This document shows positions 1-5,482 of a stretch of DNA of 8,042 nucleotides, piece by piece. Position numbers and translations under genes: made by a program. The notes beneath the pieces were generated by a model. That model had not been told where the DNA came from. It did not search any database and saw only the letters and a list, made by a program, of their open reading frames with translations. Source of the DNA: an uncultured Collinsella sp. GTDB lineage: Bacteria; Actinomycetota; Coriobacteriia; Coriobacteriales; Coriobacteriaceae. Within the stretch, counting starts at the first letter, position 1. Every line of letters starts with the position of its first letter. Location: NCBI GenBank assembly GCA_958424475.1, contig CATZTY010000040.1, positions 1 to 8,042 on the forward strand, given 5' to 3'.

Positions 1-10
1 GGCGCAAAAC

Positions 11-105
11 GAGCGTGGATAATCTCCCACATGAAAAATGAGCGTGGACAATCTCCCGCTTTGAGCGTTCAAGTGCGCCCTAAACGGGAGATTGTCCACA
101 CTCAT
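11..105. repeat. Direct and inverted repeat cluster (GTGGAYAATCTCCC family)
   Basis: Three copies of one unit lie close together. Positions 11-30 and 40-59 are direct copies, 18 of 20 bases identical, 29 bp apart. A third copy is inverted at 85-105 and pairs with 38-58 over 21 positions with a single mismatch (C42 against A101), leaving a 26-nt loop. The core is GTGGACAATCTCCC. The cluster lies downstream of the minus-strand ATPase stop and has no flanking T-tract, so it is not a classical intrinsic terminator. It looks like a small dispersed intergenic palindromic element (REP/BIME-like); its family is not recognised. The left end may continue outside the window. Confidence 0.75.
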
Positions 106-107
106 GA

Positions 108-138
108 ATGTGGCAAAGGGACTGCCCCTTTGCCACAT
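108..138. repeat. Hairpin element, copy 1
   Basis: A perfect 13-bp stem (108-120 with 126-138) closes a 5-nt loop, ACTGC on the plus strand. The left arm reads ATGTGGCAAAGGG. It starts 12 nt beyond the stop codon of the minus-strand ATPase, so in that transcript it would fold in the 3' untranslated region. No T-run follows it on either strand. The same element with a compensated base pair recurs at 1653-1685, so this is a repeat family. A role in 3'-end protection or termination is possible but inferred. Confidence 0.8.
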
Positions 139-150
139 CCGGGACTGGCC

Positions 151-1512
151 CTAGACCGGCTTGACCTCCAGCTTTATCCCCTCGGCGCAGGAGTCGCCCA
201 AAACATCCGAAAGGGCCCAGGTCGCATATAGCGGCAAATAGAGAACCGCTCCGTTGCGCTCAACGTTGCCTCTCGAGAAAACAATCCCGAGCCTTGCGCC
301 ATATTCAGCCGTATCAAGCACATGACCGAGCGCAGCGTGCGCGTGGTAATAGGAGCCCGATTTAACCTCGATCGGAACAGCCGTCCCATCCGGTCCATCG
401 ACCACAAAGTCCACTTCACCGCGCTTTTTTGTCTGATAGTAGTAAAGCTGGCGATTTTGGGCAGCCAGCTGCTGGGCCACCACGTTTTCGTAAATGCCGC
501 CCAGGTTGGGCTCCTTGCTATCAAGATACGCCGCTTGGGCGACTCCAACGGGGTAGCGCGCCATCAACATGCCCGTATCCGATTGATATAGCTTGAACTG
601 CGATGGCCGTGCCGTCTTGAGCAGGGGCGATTTTGGCTCGGTTACGATATCGGCTTTGAGAGCAACGCCGGCATCGACAAGCCATACAAAATCTCGCTGA
701 TACTTCTCGTAGTGAGCCTTGGGGTCAATGGAATTGAGCACGAAGCGCTTGTTTTCGCCCTCGAGCATAATAGGGAGCTGATCGTAGATGCTCTGCACCT
801 GCAGGGCTCGCCCGCTTGCATACTTGGAGATATCCCGCCGGTACTGTTCGTTGAGCTCTGACTGTAGCTGACGAACAGAGGCAAGGTCGCCCTGCGTGTC
901 AAGGAAACGCTGCACGACCTCCGGCATTCCGCCGACAACGATATAGGTCCTGAAGTTTGCCATCATCGCGTCGTGAATGTAATCAGGAATGGGCCTCTCG
1001 CTGATACACGCGTCGCGTATCGTTTGGCGAGCCCCCTCGCTCACCCCAGTTGCCCAGCAAAACTCCTCAAAATCGAGCGGGAACATCCTAAGCTCGTGGA
1101 CATACCCCACGGGATAGGACCTGACGCCCTTGAACTGAGTCCCGAGCATTGACCCCGAAAACGCCCAGCGGCACCTCCCGTCCTCAACAAGGAACTTTGC
1201 CATCGTCATGATGTCGGGAGCCTCTTGGACCTCATCGATAAACACGAGCGTTTTGCCTGGCGCAATCGACTTTCCCGAAAGAAGCGTCACCCTGCTGATG
1301 AAATCATCAGCATTCCGCGCCTCGAGAAGAGCATCTTTTGCCTGGCGGTTTTCCATGAGGTTAAGCTCGATGTAGGTTGCATGGTTGGCTTTGCCAAATG
1401 CGCGAATCGAATAGCTTTTGCCAATCTGACGAGAACCCGTAATGAATAAGGCCTTTTGCTCGGCAGACTTCAGCCAACGCTCCAGCTCTACCGTTATTTT
1501 CCTGCGCAGCAT
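151..1512 (-). CDS. AAA-type ATPase with DUF4143 C-terminal domain
   Basis: This is a 453-residue P-loop ATPase. The N-terminal AAA_14-type domain has Walker A GSRQIGKS (26-33), Walker B LVFIDEVQEAP (89-99) and a sensor-like FSGSMLG (118-124). GGMPE (194-198) follows. The C-terminal DUF4143 region carries GEVDFVV (365-371) and IEVKSG (381-386), giving D368, E382 and K384 in a PD-(D/E)xK-like arrangement. The family is common in gut bacteria, often in many copies, and its cellular role is not established. I chose the ATG at 1512 because GAGGGGAG lies just upstream; upstream ATG/TTG codons at 1533 and 1536 lack a ribosome site. It has no partner gene and looks less GC-rich than the ABC genes. 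Unusual repeats sit at both ends. The family call is secure; function is unknown. Nuclease activity is not claimed. Confidence 0.9.
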   Translation of the reverse strand: MLRRKITVELERWLKSAEQKALFITGSRQIGKSYSIRAFGKANHATYIELNLMENRQAKDALLEARNADDFISRVTLLSGKSIAPGKTLVFIDEVQEAPDIMTMAKFLVEDGRCRWAFSGSMLGTQFKGVRSYPVGYVHELRMFPLDFEEFCWATGVSEGARQTIRDACISERPIPDYIHDAMMANFRTYIVVGGMPEVVQRFLDTQGDLASVRQLQSELNEQYRRDISKYASGRALQVQSIYDQLPIMLEGENKRFVLNSIDPKAHYEKYQRDFVWLVDAGVALKADIVTEPKSPLLKTARPSQFKLYQSDTGMLMARYPVGVAQAAYLDSKEPNLGGIYENVVAQQLAAQNRQLYYYQTKKRGEVDFVVDGPDGTAVPIEVKSGSYYHAHAALGHVLDTAEYGARLGIVFSRGNVERNGAVLYLPLYATWALSDVLGDSCAEGIKLEVKPV

Positions 1513-1515
1513 AGG

Positions 1516-1525
1516 CTCTCCCCTC
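1516..1525 (-). promoter_or_regulatory. Ribosome binding site deciding the ATPase start
   Basis: On the minus strand GAGGGGAGAG ends 3 nt before the ATG at 1512, with the GGGGAG core about 5 nt away. No comparable motif precedes the upstream ATG at 1533 or the TTG at 1536, so the shorter 453-residue protein is preferred. Confidence 0.75.
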
Positions 1526-1536
1526 AGTGTCATCAA

Positions 1537-1635
1537 ATGAAATGCAAAGTTCTATATGCTTGATTATCGATGAAACGCAGAATTTTTAGAACCTAAAATC
1601 GGATGAAATGCAGAGATTTGAGATTACAAGCAGAA
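1537..1635. repeat. Three 33-bp phased direct repeats upstream of the ATPase
   Basis: The motif ATGAAAYGCARA begins at 1537, 1570 and 1603, exactly 33 bp apart each time. Each copy sits in a more diverged, AT-rich unit. Copies two and three share one more motif base (G at position 11) and are preceded by ATCG or ATCGG. GTTCTA (1549-1554) and TAGAAC (1587-1592) form an additional inverted pair. The set lies directly upstream of the minus-strand ATPase ribosome site, where its promoter should be. About three helical turns per period would place the copies on one face of the DNA, as expected for a multi-site operator. The binding protein is unknown and the regulatory role is inferred. No strong -35/-10 pair was identified inside it. 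Confidence 0.65.
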
Positions 1636-1652
1636 GAAGGGGCACACCGGCG

Positions 1653-1685
1653 AATGTGACAAAGGGGCTGTCCCTTTGTCACATT
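1653..1685. repeat. Hairpin element, copy 2
   Basis: A perfect 14-bp stem (1653-1666 with 1672-1685) closes a 5-nt loop, GCTGT. The left arm reads AATGTGACAAAGGG. It begins 8 nt past the stop codon of the minus-strand TIGR04076-like gene. It differs from the element at 108-138 by a G-C to A-T pair exchanged on both arms, so the stem stays perfect. Its orientation is the same (CTG in the loop on the plus strand). No T-tract flanks it. Confidence 0.8.
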
Positions 1686-1693
1686 GCGCTCAA

Positions 1694-2023
1694 CTACTCG
1701 TCAACGATCTCGGCAAGCCAGACGTTCAGTGTATCGACTTCGGGGCAGCAGAACTTTGCCGTGCCGGGCTCGTTGCCAGGCACGGTTCCGCCATAGCGCA
1801 GGATATCGATATAGGGAAAGCCCACGTGACAGGCCATGGCGCACATCTTGCCGCGATCGCGGTCGAAGTCGAAGACGTCGCCGGGCTTGTGACCATGGTG
1901 GCAGCGGCACGCACCCAGCTGATCCACGCAGCTCACGCGGATACGCGGACGCTTGCCACGCGGCGCGCCGAGCGGCTTGTTCTCGCCCGCAGGCTTGACG
2001 CCGCCCTCATCAGCATTACTCAT
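1694..2023 (-). CDS. TIGR04076-like small cysteine-rich protein
   Basis: This is a 109-residue soluble protein with seven cysteines (C32, C39, C41, C61, C65, C92, C93). The order CxCHHGHKPGD (39-49), MCAMACHVGFPYIDILRYGG (60-79), then CCPE (92-95) matches what I recall of TIGR04076 proteins (GHKvGD, then a Cys-containing stretch before iyPxixxlryGG, then CPD). The first 25 or so residues are polar and low-complexity, without a signal peptide or membrane segment. The cysteines suggest metal binding or redox chemistry, but this is inferred; the family has no assigned function that I know of. Its ATG overlaps the kinase stop codon by 8 bp, so translation is probably coupled. A TTG at 2029 is a less likely start. 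No strong ribosome site precedes either. Confidence 0.8.
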   Translation of the reverse strand: MSNADEGGVKPAGENKPLGAPRGKRPRIRVSCVDQLGACRCHHGHKPGDVFDFDRDRGKMCAMACHVGFPYIDILRYGGTVPGNEPGTAKFCCPEVDTLNVWLAEIVDE

Positions 2024-2840
2024 GGTCAATCACATCCAGGCAGGCCTCGATGGGAAGGCCGGCGGACTTATCCTCCTGGTCGGCATTGCGCTCGATAAGC
2101 TCCGCTACCACGCGCATGGCATCGCTCGTCGCGCGCTGCAGGCTCCAACCGGCCATAACGCGGCCGACGAGCACCGCCGAGAACGTGTCGCCCGTGCCCG
2201 GAAAGTAGACCGGAATCAGCTCGAAGGGAATCGTGAAGTACTCCCCCGCCACATGGTCGTAACCGATGACGACATTCGCACCGTCGACCACAGCGCTCGT
2301 AATGACCACCGACTTGGCGCCCAGGGCACGCACGGCATCCACAAGAGTGCGGCCCTCATCGGGCGTGATTTGCTCGGCAATGGGCGTATCGGTAAGCAGG
2401 CACGCCTCGGTGTAGTTTGGCACCGCATAGTCTGCGCACTCGAGCAGGCTACGCATGAGACCGATCGTGGACTCGGGCACGCCGGCGTAGAGCTTGCCGT
2501 TGTCGCCCATGATGGGGTCAACGAACACCTTGGTGCCCTTTTGCGCGCGACGGTGGCAGAAGTCCGAAATGATGCGCGTCTCTTCCTCGGTCACGATAAA
2601 GCCGGTGGAGATGGCATCGAACTCAAAGCCGAGCTCCTCCCAAATGGCGAGGCTCTGGCGCACGTACTCGGTGGTGTCATGGATGTAGAACTTGGGATAG
2701 TTGAGCGTATCGGACACCAGCGCCGTCGGCAGGTTATGGATACGGTAGCCCATGTGCGACAGCACCGGCAGCATGGCGGAGAGCGCGACCTTGCCGTAGC
2801 CGCACATATCGTTGATCAGCAGCAGCTGAGTGTTCTTCAT
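2016..2840 (-). CDS. pdxK: Pyridoxamine/pyridoxal kinase (ribokinase fold)
   Basis: This 274-residue enzyme would phosphorylate pyridoxal, pyridoxamine or pyridoxine at the 5' hydroxyl with ATP in the cytoplasmic B6 salvage pathway. Family marks are the N-terminal LLLINDMCGYGKVAL (6-20), where the usual Ser-His of many members is replaced by Asn-Asp-Met-Cys, then VDPIMGDNGKLY (108-119), VPNYTEA (140-146) and the anion-hole/catalytic GTGD (215-218, catalytic base D218). Length is normal for COG2240 kinases. The ATG at 2840 was chosen because AAGGGAG lies 6 nt upstream; an upstream extension to 2864 lacks this support. It is the first gene of a two-gene minus-strand unit. The symbol follows the COG name; PdxY-like naming is equally possible, and the exact vitamer preference cannot be read from the sequence. 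Confidence 0.9.
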   Translation of the reverse strand: MKNTQLLLINDMCGYGKVALSAMLPVLSHMGYRIHNLPTALVSDTLNYPKFYIHDTTEYVRQSLAIWEELGFEFDAISTGFIVTEEETRIISDFCHRRAQKGTKVFVDPIMGDNGKLYAGVPESTIGLMRSLLECADYAVPNYTEACLLTDTPIAEQITPDEGRTLVDAVRALGAKSVVITSAVVDGANVVIGYDHVAGEYFTIPFELIPVYFPGTGDTFSAVLVGRVMAGWSLQRATSDAMRVVAELIERNADQEDKSAGLPIEACLDVIDHE

Positions 2841-2846
2841 GAGGGT

Positions 2847-2853
2847 CTCCCTT
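2847..2853 (-). promoter_or_regulatory. Ribosome binding site deciding the kinase start
   Basis: On the minus strand AAGGGAG is followed by 6 nt and the ATG at 2840. This supports starting at MKNTQ rather than at the upstream in-frame codon at 2864. Confidence 0.75.
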
Positions 2854-2968
2854 GGTTCGGGCACGGCGCAGCAGCGCCACAGTGCGACTAAGTGTAGCGC
2901 AGGGAACGTTGTGGGCGGGCGCTACGGTCGCGAAGAGCGCATTGTTGCGAAAAGGTTTCGGAAATGGG

Positions 2969-2993
2969 GGGCATAGGCCTTGTGGCCATGCCC
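2969..2993. repeat. Intergenic hairpin with one-base bulge
   Basis: GGGCAT and GGCC (2969-2974, 2976-2979) pair with GGCC and ATGCCC (2984-2993) around a TTGT tetraloop, leaving A2975 bulged. That gives 10 G/C-rich pairs. It lies in the divergent region between the kinase and the MarR operon. There is no T-run on either side, so an intrinsic terminator is unlikely. A smaller GACG/CGTC hairpin follows at 2994-3007. The function is not known. Confidence 0.5.
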
Positions 2994-3042
2994 GACGATT
3001 AAACGTCAGATTGCCGCTTAGGAGCGTTTGCAGCGTCGAGCC

Positions 3043-3069
3043 GTTGCGCGGTTTGGTAAACCGTGCAAC
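3043..3069. promoter_or_regulatory. Long palindrome upstream of the MarR promoter
   Basis: Two 12-nt arms (3043-3054, GTTGCGCGGTTT; 3058-3069, AAACCGTGCAAC) form an inverted repeat with one G/T mismatch (3048/3064) and a 3-nt centre GGT. It ends 15 bp before the -35 hexamer at 3085. Position and symmetry fit an operator for a dimeric regulator, possibly one acting on either divergent unit, or a hairpin in a transcript. No T-tract follows. The binding protein is unknown. Confidence 0.55.
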
Positions 3070-3084
3070 AACTACTTTGGTACC

Positions 3085-3113
3085 TTGACATTCATTTCTC
3101 ATGCTCCTAGATT
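3085..3113 (+). promoter_or_regulatory. Promoter of the MarR-ABC exporter operon
   Basis: A perfect -35 hexamer TTGACA (3085-3090) is followed after exactly 17 bp by TAGATT (3108-3113), matching 4 of 6 of the -10 consensus. Transcription would begin near 3119-3121, giving a leader of about 50 nt before the MarR start. It is the best plus-strand promoter in the 328-bp gap between the divergent genes. I found no equally good promoter for the kinase on the minus strand; TACACT (2891-2896) is the best -10-like hexamer there, without a matching -35. Confidence 0.7.
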
Positions 3114-3147
3114 GGTTAGGCACAAAACAATTCCTCTACCTAACTAA
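3112..3147. promoter_or_regulatory. Candidate MarR operator over -10 and transcription start
   Basis: TTGGTTAGG (3112-3120) and CCTAACTAA (3139-3147) are inverted copies with 8 of 9 positions matching, separated by 18 bp. The left arm overlaps the end of the -10 hexamer and the expected start point; the right arm lies in the leader just before the ribosome site. Binding here would block RNA polymerase. This is the usual arrangement for MarR autorepression, though the 18-bp gap is longer than in a typical compact MarR palindrome and may mean two dimers. The half-sites also resemble DtxR/IdeR-type TTAGG elements. Confidence 0.55.
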
Positions 3148-3168
3148 AGAAAGGAGCAGCACTCATTC

Positions 3169-3675
3169 ATGTGCGATGAACCTCTTAGCCTTTGTTCGCA
3201 CGAGCCCGGCGGCGACCCGTCACAGCCGGCGGATGCACCCGAAGCGGTTAGCTCGGAAGACAAGCTTGCCAAGCGCATCCTCAATAATCTGGGCTTTTGC
3301 GGCCATTACATGCATTTTCATGGCGGAGGCGTGTCCGGCAAAGCGCCCATTATCTGTCTGCTGGCCAAGCAGCCCGGCGGCGAGATGTCGCAACAGGAGC
3401 TCGGCATGCACTTTGACCTCAAGCCGGGGTCGCTTTCCGAGATCCTGTCCAAGCTCGAGCTCAACGGCCTCATCGAGCGCAGCCGTAACCCCAAGGATCG
3501 ACGGCAACTCACCATTCGCCTGACCGAAACCGGCCGGGAAAACGCCCGAATCGACCAGGCGGCCCGCATCCACTTTAGAGAACGGGCCTTTAGCGCGCTC
3601 ACCCACGACGAGCGCGAGGACCTCGCCGAAATGCTCGATAAAATCCGCGTAACCTGGGAGGAACTGGATGATTAA
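3169..3675 (+). CDS. MarR-family transcriptional regulator
   Basis: This 168-residue winged helix-turn-helix regulator probably represses its own operon and is released by a ligand. The DNA-binding domain spans about 58-122: MSQQELGMHFDL and PGSLSEILSKLELNGLIER (helix-turn-helix, recognition helix about 87-99), then the wing NPKDRRQLTIRLTETG with the characteristic DRR (110-112). Flanking helices at about 30-50 and 128-165 would form the dimer interface. The first 28 residues are poorly conserved-looking and proline-rich. GAAAGGAG (3149-3156) stands 12 nt before the ATG, a somewhat long gap. The stop codon overlaps the first exporter gene by 8 bp. Its place at the head of a heterodimeric exporter operon is a known arrangement. 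The ligand is unknown; HYMHFHGGG (46-54) is histidine-rich, but metal sensing is not shown. Confidence 0.92.
   Translation: MCDEPLSLCSHEPGGDPSQPADAPEAVSSEDKLAKRILNNLGFCGHYMHFHGGGVSGKAPIICLLAKQPGGEMSQQELGMHFDLKPGSLSEILSKLELNGLIERSRNPKDRRQLTIRLTETGRENARIDQAARIHFRERAFSALTHDEREDLAEMLDKIRVTWEELDD
3656..3661 (+). promoter_or_regulatory. Ribosome binding site of the first exporter gene
   Basis: GGGAGG inside the end of the MarR gene is followed by 6 nt and the ATG at 3668. The start ATGATTAA contains the MarR stop codon, so the second gene can be translated both by reinitiation and from this site. Confidence 0.7.
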
Positions 3676-5482
3676 AACCCTCATGGACAGCATCCGCGAC
3701 TATATGAAAGTCACCGTTGCCACGCCGCTGCTCGTGCTTGGCGAGGTGCTCTGCGAGATGCTGATCCCATTTATCACCGCCAACCTGATCGACGCCATCA
3801 AAGACGGCGCCACCGTAGCCGAGATGCTTCCCACCGCGGGCTTTTTGGTGCTCATCGCGCTGACGTCGCTTGCTTTTGGCGCCGCTGCCGGCGTCACCTG
3901 CAGCCATGCGAGCTGCGGCTTCGCCAAGAACCTGCGTCACGACCTGTTCTACAAGATCCAGACGTTCAGCTTTGCCAACATCGATGAGTTCTCGAGCTCC
4001 TCGCTCGTCACGCGCCTGACCACCGACATCAACAACGTGCAGCAGGCCTTTATGATGATCATCCGCATCGCCGTGCGCGCGCCGTTGGTATTGATCTTCG
4101 CCTTTACCATGGCGTTTATCATGGGCGGCAGCGTTGCCATGGTCTACCTGATCATCATCCCGCTGCTGGGCTTTGGACTGTTCTTTATCATCTTTAAGGT
4201 GCGCCCCATCTTCTCGCGCGTGTTCCACAAGTACGACGCCCTTAACGAGTCCGTCGAGGAAAACGTCACCGGCATGCGCGTGGTCAAGAGCTACGTGCGC
4301 GAAGACTTTGAGAAGGAGAAGTTCTCGACCGCCGCACGCGACGTCCAGATGGACTTCACCCGCGCCGAGAAGCTGCTCGCCTTTAACAACCCCATGATGA
4401 ACATCTGCGTCAACGGCGCATTTGTCGTCATCATCTACCTGGGCTCCAAGCTCATCATCACGAGCCAGGGCACGCTGTTCGACGTGGGCCAGCTCTCCTC
4501 GATCTTTACCTATGGCTTCCAAATCCTCATGAGCCTGATGCAGCTGTCGATGATCTTTGTCATGGTGACCATGGCCGACGAATCGGCGCACCGCATCACC
4601 GAGGTGCTAGCCGCCGAGCCCACGATCGCCGATCCCGCCGAGCCCGTGCTCGAGGTCGCCGATGGCTCCATCGACTTTGACCACGTGAGCTTTAAGTATT
4701 CCGCGCATGCGAAGCGCCGGGCGCTCGACGATATCGACCTGCACATTACGAGCGGTGAGACCATCGGCATCATCGGCGGCACCGGCTCGGCCAAGTCCAC
4801 GCTCGTAAACCTCATCGCCCGCCTGTACGACGCCACCGAAGGCACCGTGCGCGTGGGCGGCGTGGATGTGCGCGACTACGACTTGGACGCTCTGCGCCAC
4901 CAAGTGGCCATGGTATTGCAGAAAAACGTGCTGTTTAGCGGCACGATTGCCGAGAACCTGCGTTGGGGCGACCCGAACGCCACCGACGAAGAGGTCCGCG
5001 AGGCGGCACATCTGGCCTGCGCCGACGAGTTTGTCGATGGCTTCCCCAAGGGCTATGACACCTGGATCGAGCAGGGCGGCTCCAATGTCTCGGGCGGTCA
5101 GAAGCAGCGCCTGTGCATTGCGCGTGCCCTGCTGCGTCGCCCCAAGATCTTGATCCTGGACGACTCCACCAGCGCCGTCGACACCAAGACCGACGCCAAG
5201 ATCCGCGCAGGGCTGGCAAGCTATCTGCCCAACACGACCAAGCTCATCATCGCCCAGCGCATTAGCTCCGTGCAGGATGCAGACCGCATCATCGTCATGG
5301 AGGGCGGCCGTATCGCTCAGATCGGCAGCCATGACGAGCTACTCAAGACGAGCGAGATCTACCGCGAGACCTTCACCTCGCAAAACAAGATGTCTGCCGA
5401 GGGCGAAGAGGCCGTCGAAGCCGACACCGAGGCATCCGCAACACAAGCTCAGACCCAGGAAGGAGGCGAGGCACATGAGTAA
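3668..5482 (+). CDS. ABC exporter half-transporter, degenerate-site subunit
   Basis: This 604-residue half-transporter joins a six-helix exporter membrane domain to an ATPase domain. Likely membrane helices are at about 17-41, 53-75, 133-153, 157-178, 242-264 and 276-301. Nucleotide-domain motifs: A-loop Y344, Walker A GGTGSAKST (370-378) with Ala375 for the usual Gly, Q418, signature VSGGQ (474-478), Walker B ending D498, Asp499 in place of catalytic Glu, and Gln530 in place of the switch His. It therefore supplies the degenerate Walker half-site but a canonical signature. In heterodimeric exporters such as TM287/288 and BmrCD this pattern marks the low-hydrolysis subunit. The C-terminal tail (about 570-604) is acidic and low in complexity. 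It overlaps both neighbours by 8 bp. Substrate unknown; multidrug or toxic-metabolite efflux is inferred. Confidence 0.93.
   Translation: MIKTLMDSIRDYMKVTVATPLLVLGEVLCEMLIPFITANLIDAIKDGATVAEMLPTAGFLVLIALTSLAFGAAAGVTCSHASCGFAKNLRHDLFYKIQTFSFANIDEFSSSSLVTRLTTDINNVQQAFMMIIRIAVRAPLVLIFAFTMAFIMGGSVAMVYLIIIPLLGFGLFFIIFKVRPIFSRVFHKYDALNESVEENVTGMRVVKSYVREDFEKEKFSTAARDVQMDFTRAEKLLAFNNPMMNICVNGAFVVIIYLGSKLIITSQGTLFDVGQLSSIFTYGFQILMSLMQLSMIFVMVTMADESAHRITEVLAAEPTIADPAEPVLEVADGSIDFDHVSFKYSAHAKRRALDDIDLHITSGETIGIIGGTGSAKSTLVNLIARLYDATEGTVRVGGVDVRDYDLDALRHQVAMVLQKNVLFSGTIAENLRWGDPNATDEEVREAAHLACADEFVDGFPKGYDTWIEQGGSNVSGGQKQRLCIARALLRRPKILILDDSTSAVDTKTDAKIRAGLASYLPNTTKLIIAQRISSVQDADRIIVMEGGRIAQIGSHDELLKTSEIYRETFTSQNKMSAEGEEAVEADTEASATQAQTQEGGEAHE
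5461..5466 (+). promoter_or_regulatory. Ribosome binding site deciding the second exporter start
   Basis: AGGAGG is followed by 8 nt and the ATG at 5475. A second in-frame ATG at 5526 has AAGGGTGG upstream and is a weaker alternative that would shorten the protein by 17 residues. The open frame extends back to 5277, but that stretch is the shadow of the preceding gene. Confidence 0.75.

Noticed and set aside
11..105. CRISPR array
   Set aside because: Only two direct copies with a 9-bp gap and one inverted copy; no regular spacers and no cas genes.
151..1512. ATPase as a defence-system or toxin-antitoxin component
   Set aside because: No partner effector, antitoxin or other defence gene is adjacent; family membership alone does not support it.
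1686..2098. Small plus-strand genes opposite the TIGR04076-like gene
   Set aside because: Arg-rich or low-complexity translations without ribosome sites; the minus-strand frame has the conserved Cys and GHKPGD pattern.
1953..2891. Plus-strand open frame (312 codons) opposite the kinase
   Set aside because: The minus strand encodes a clear ribokinase-fold enzyme with GTGD and a ribosome site; the plus-strand translation has no motif.
2841..3084. Riboswitch in the kinase leader
   Set aside because: Hairpins are present, but I recognise no known riboswitch core and no terminator/anti-terminator pair near the kinase start.
3599..4591. Minus-strand open frame (330 codons) opposite MarR and the first exporter gene
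   Set aside because: Same antisense shadow pattern; low-complexity His/Asp/Lys-rich translation with no recognisable domain.
3668..5482. First exporter gene as a decaying pseudogene because of altered ATPase residues
   Set aside because: The frame is intact, and the changes match the known degenerate-site pattern complemented by the partner subunit.
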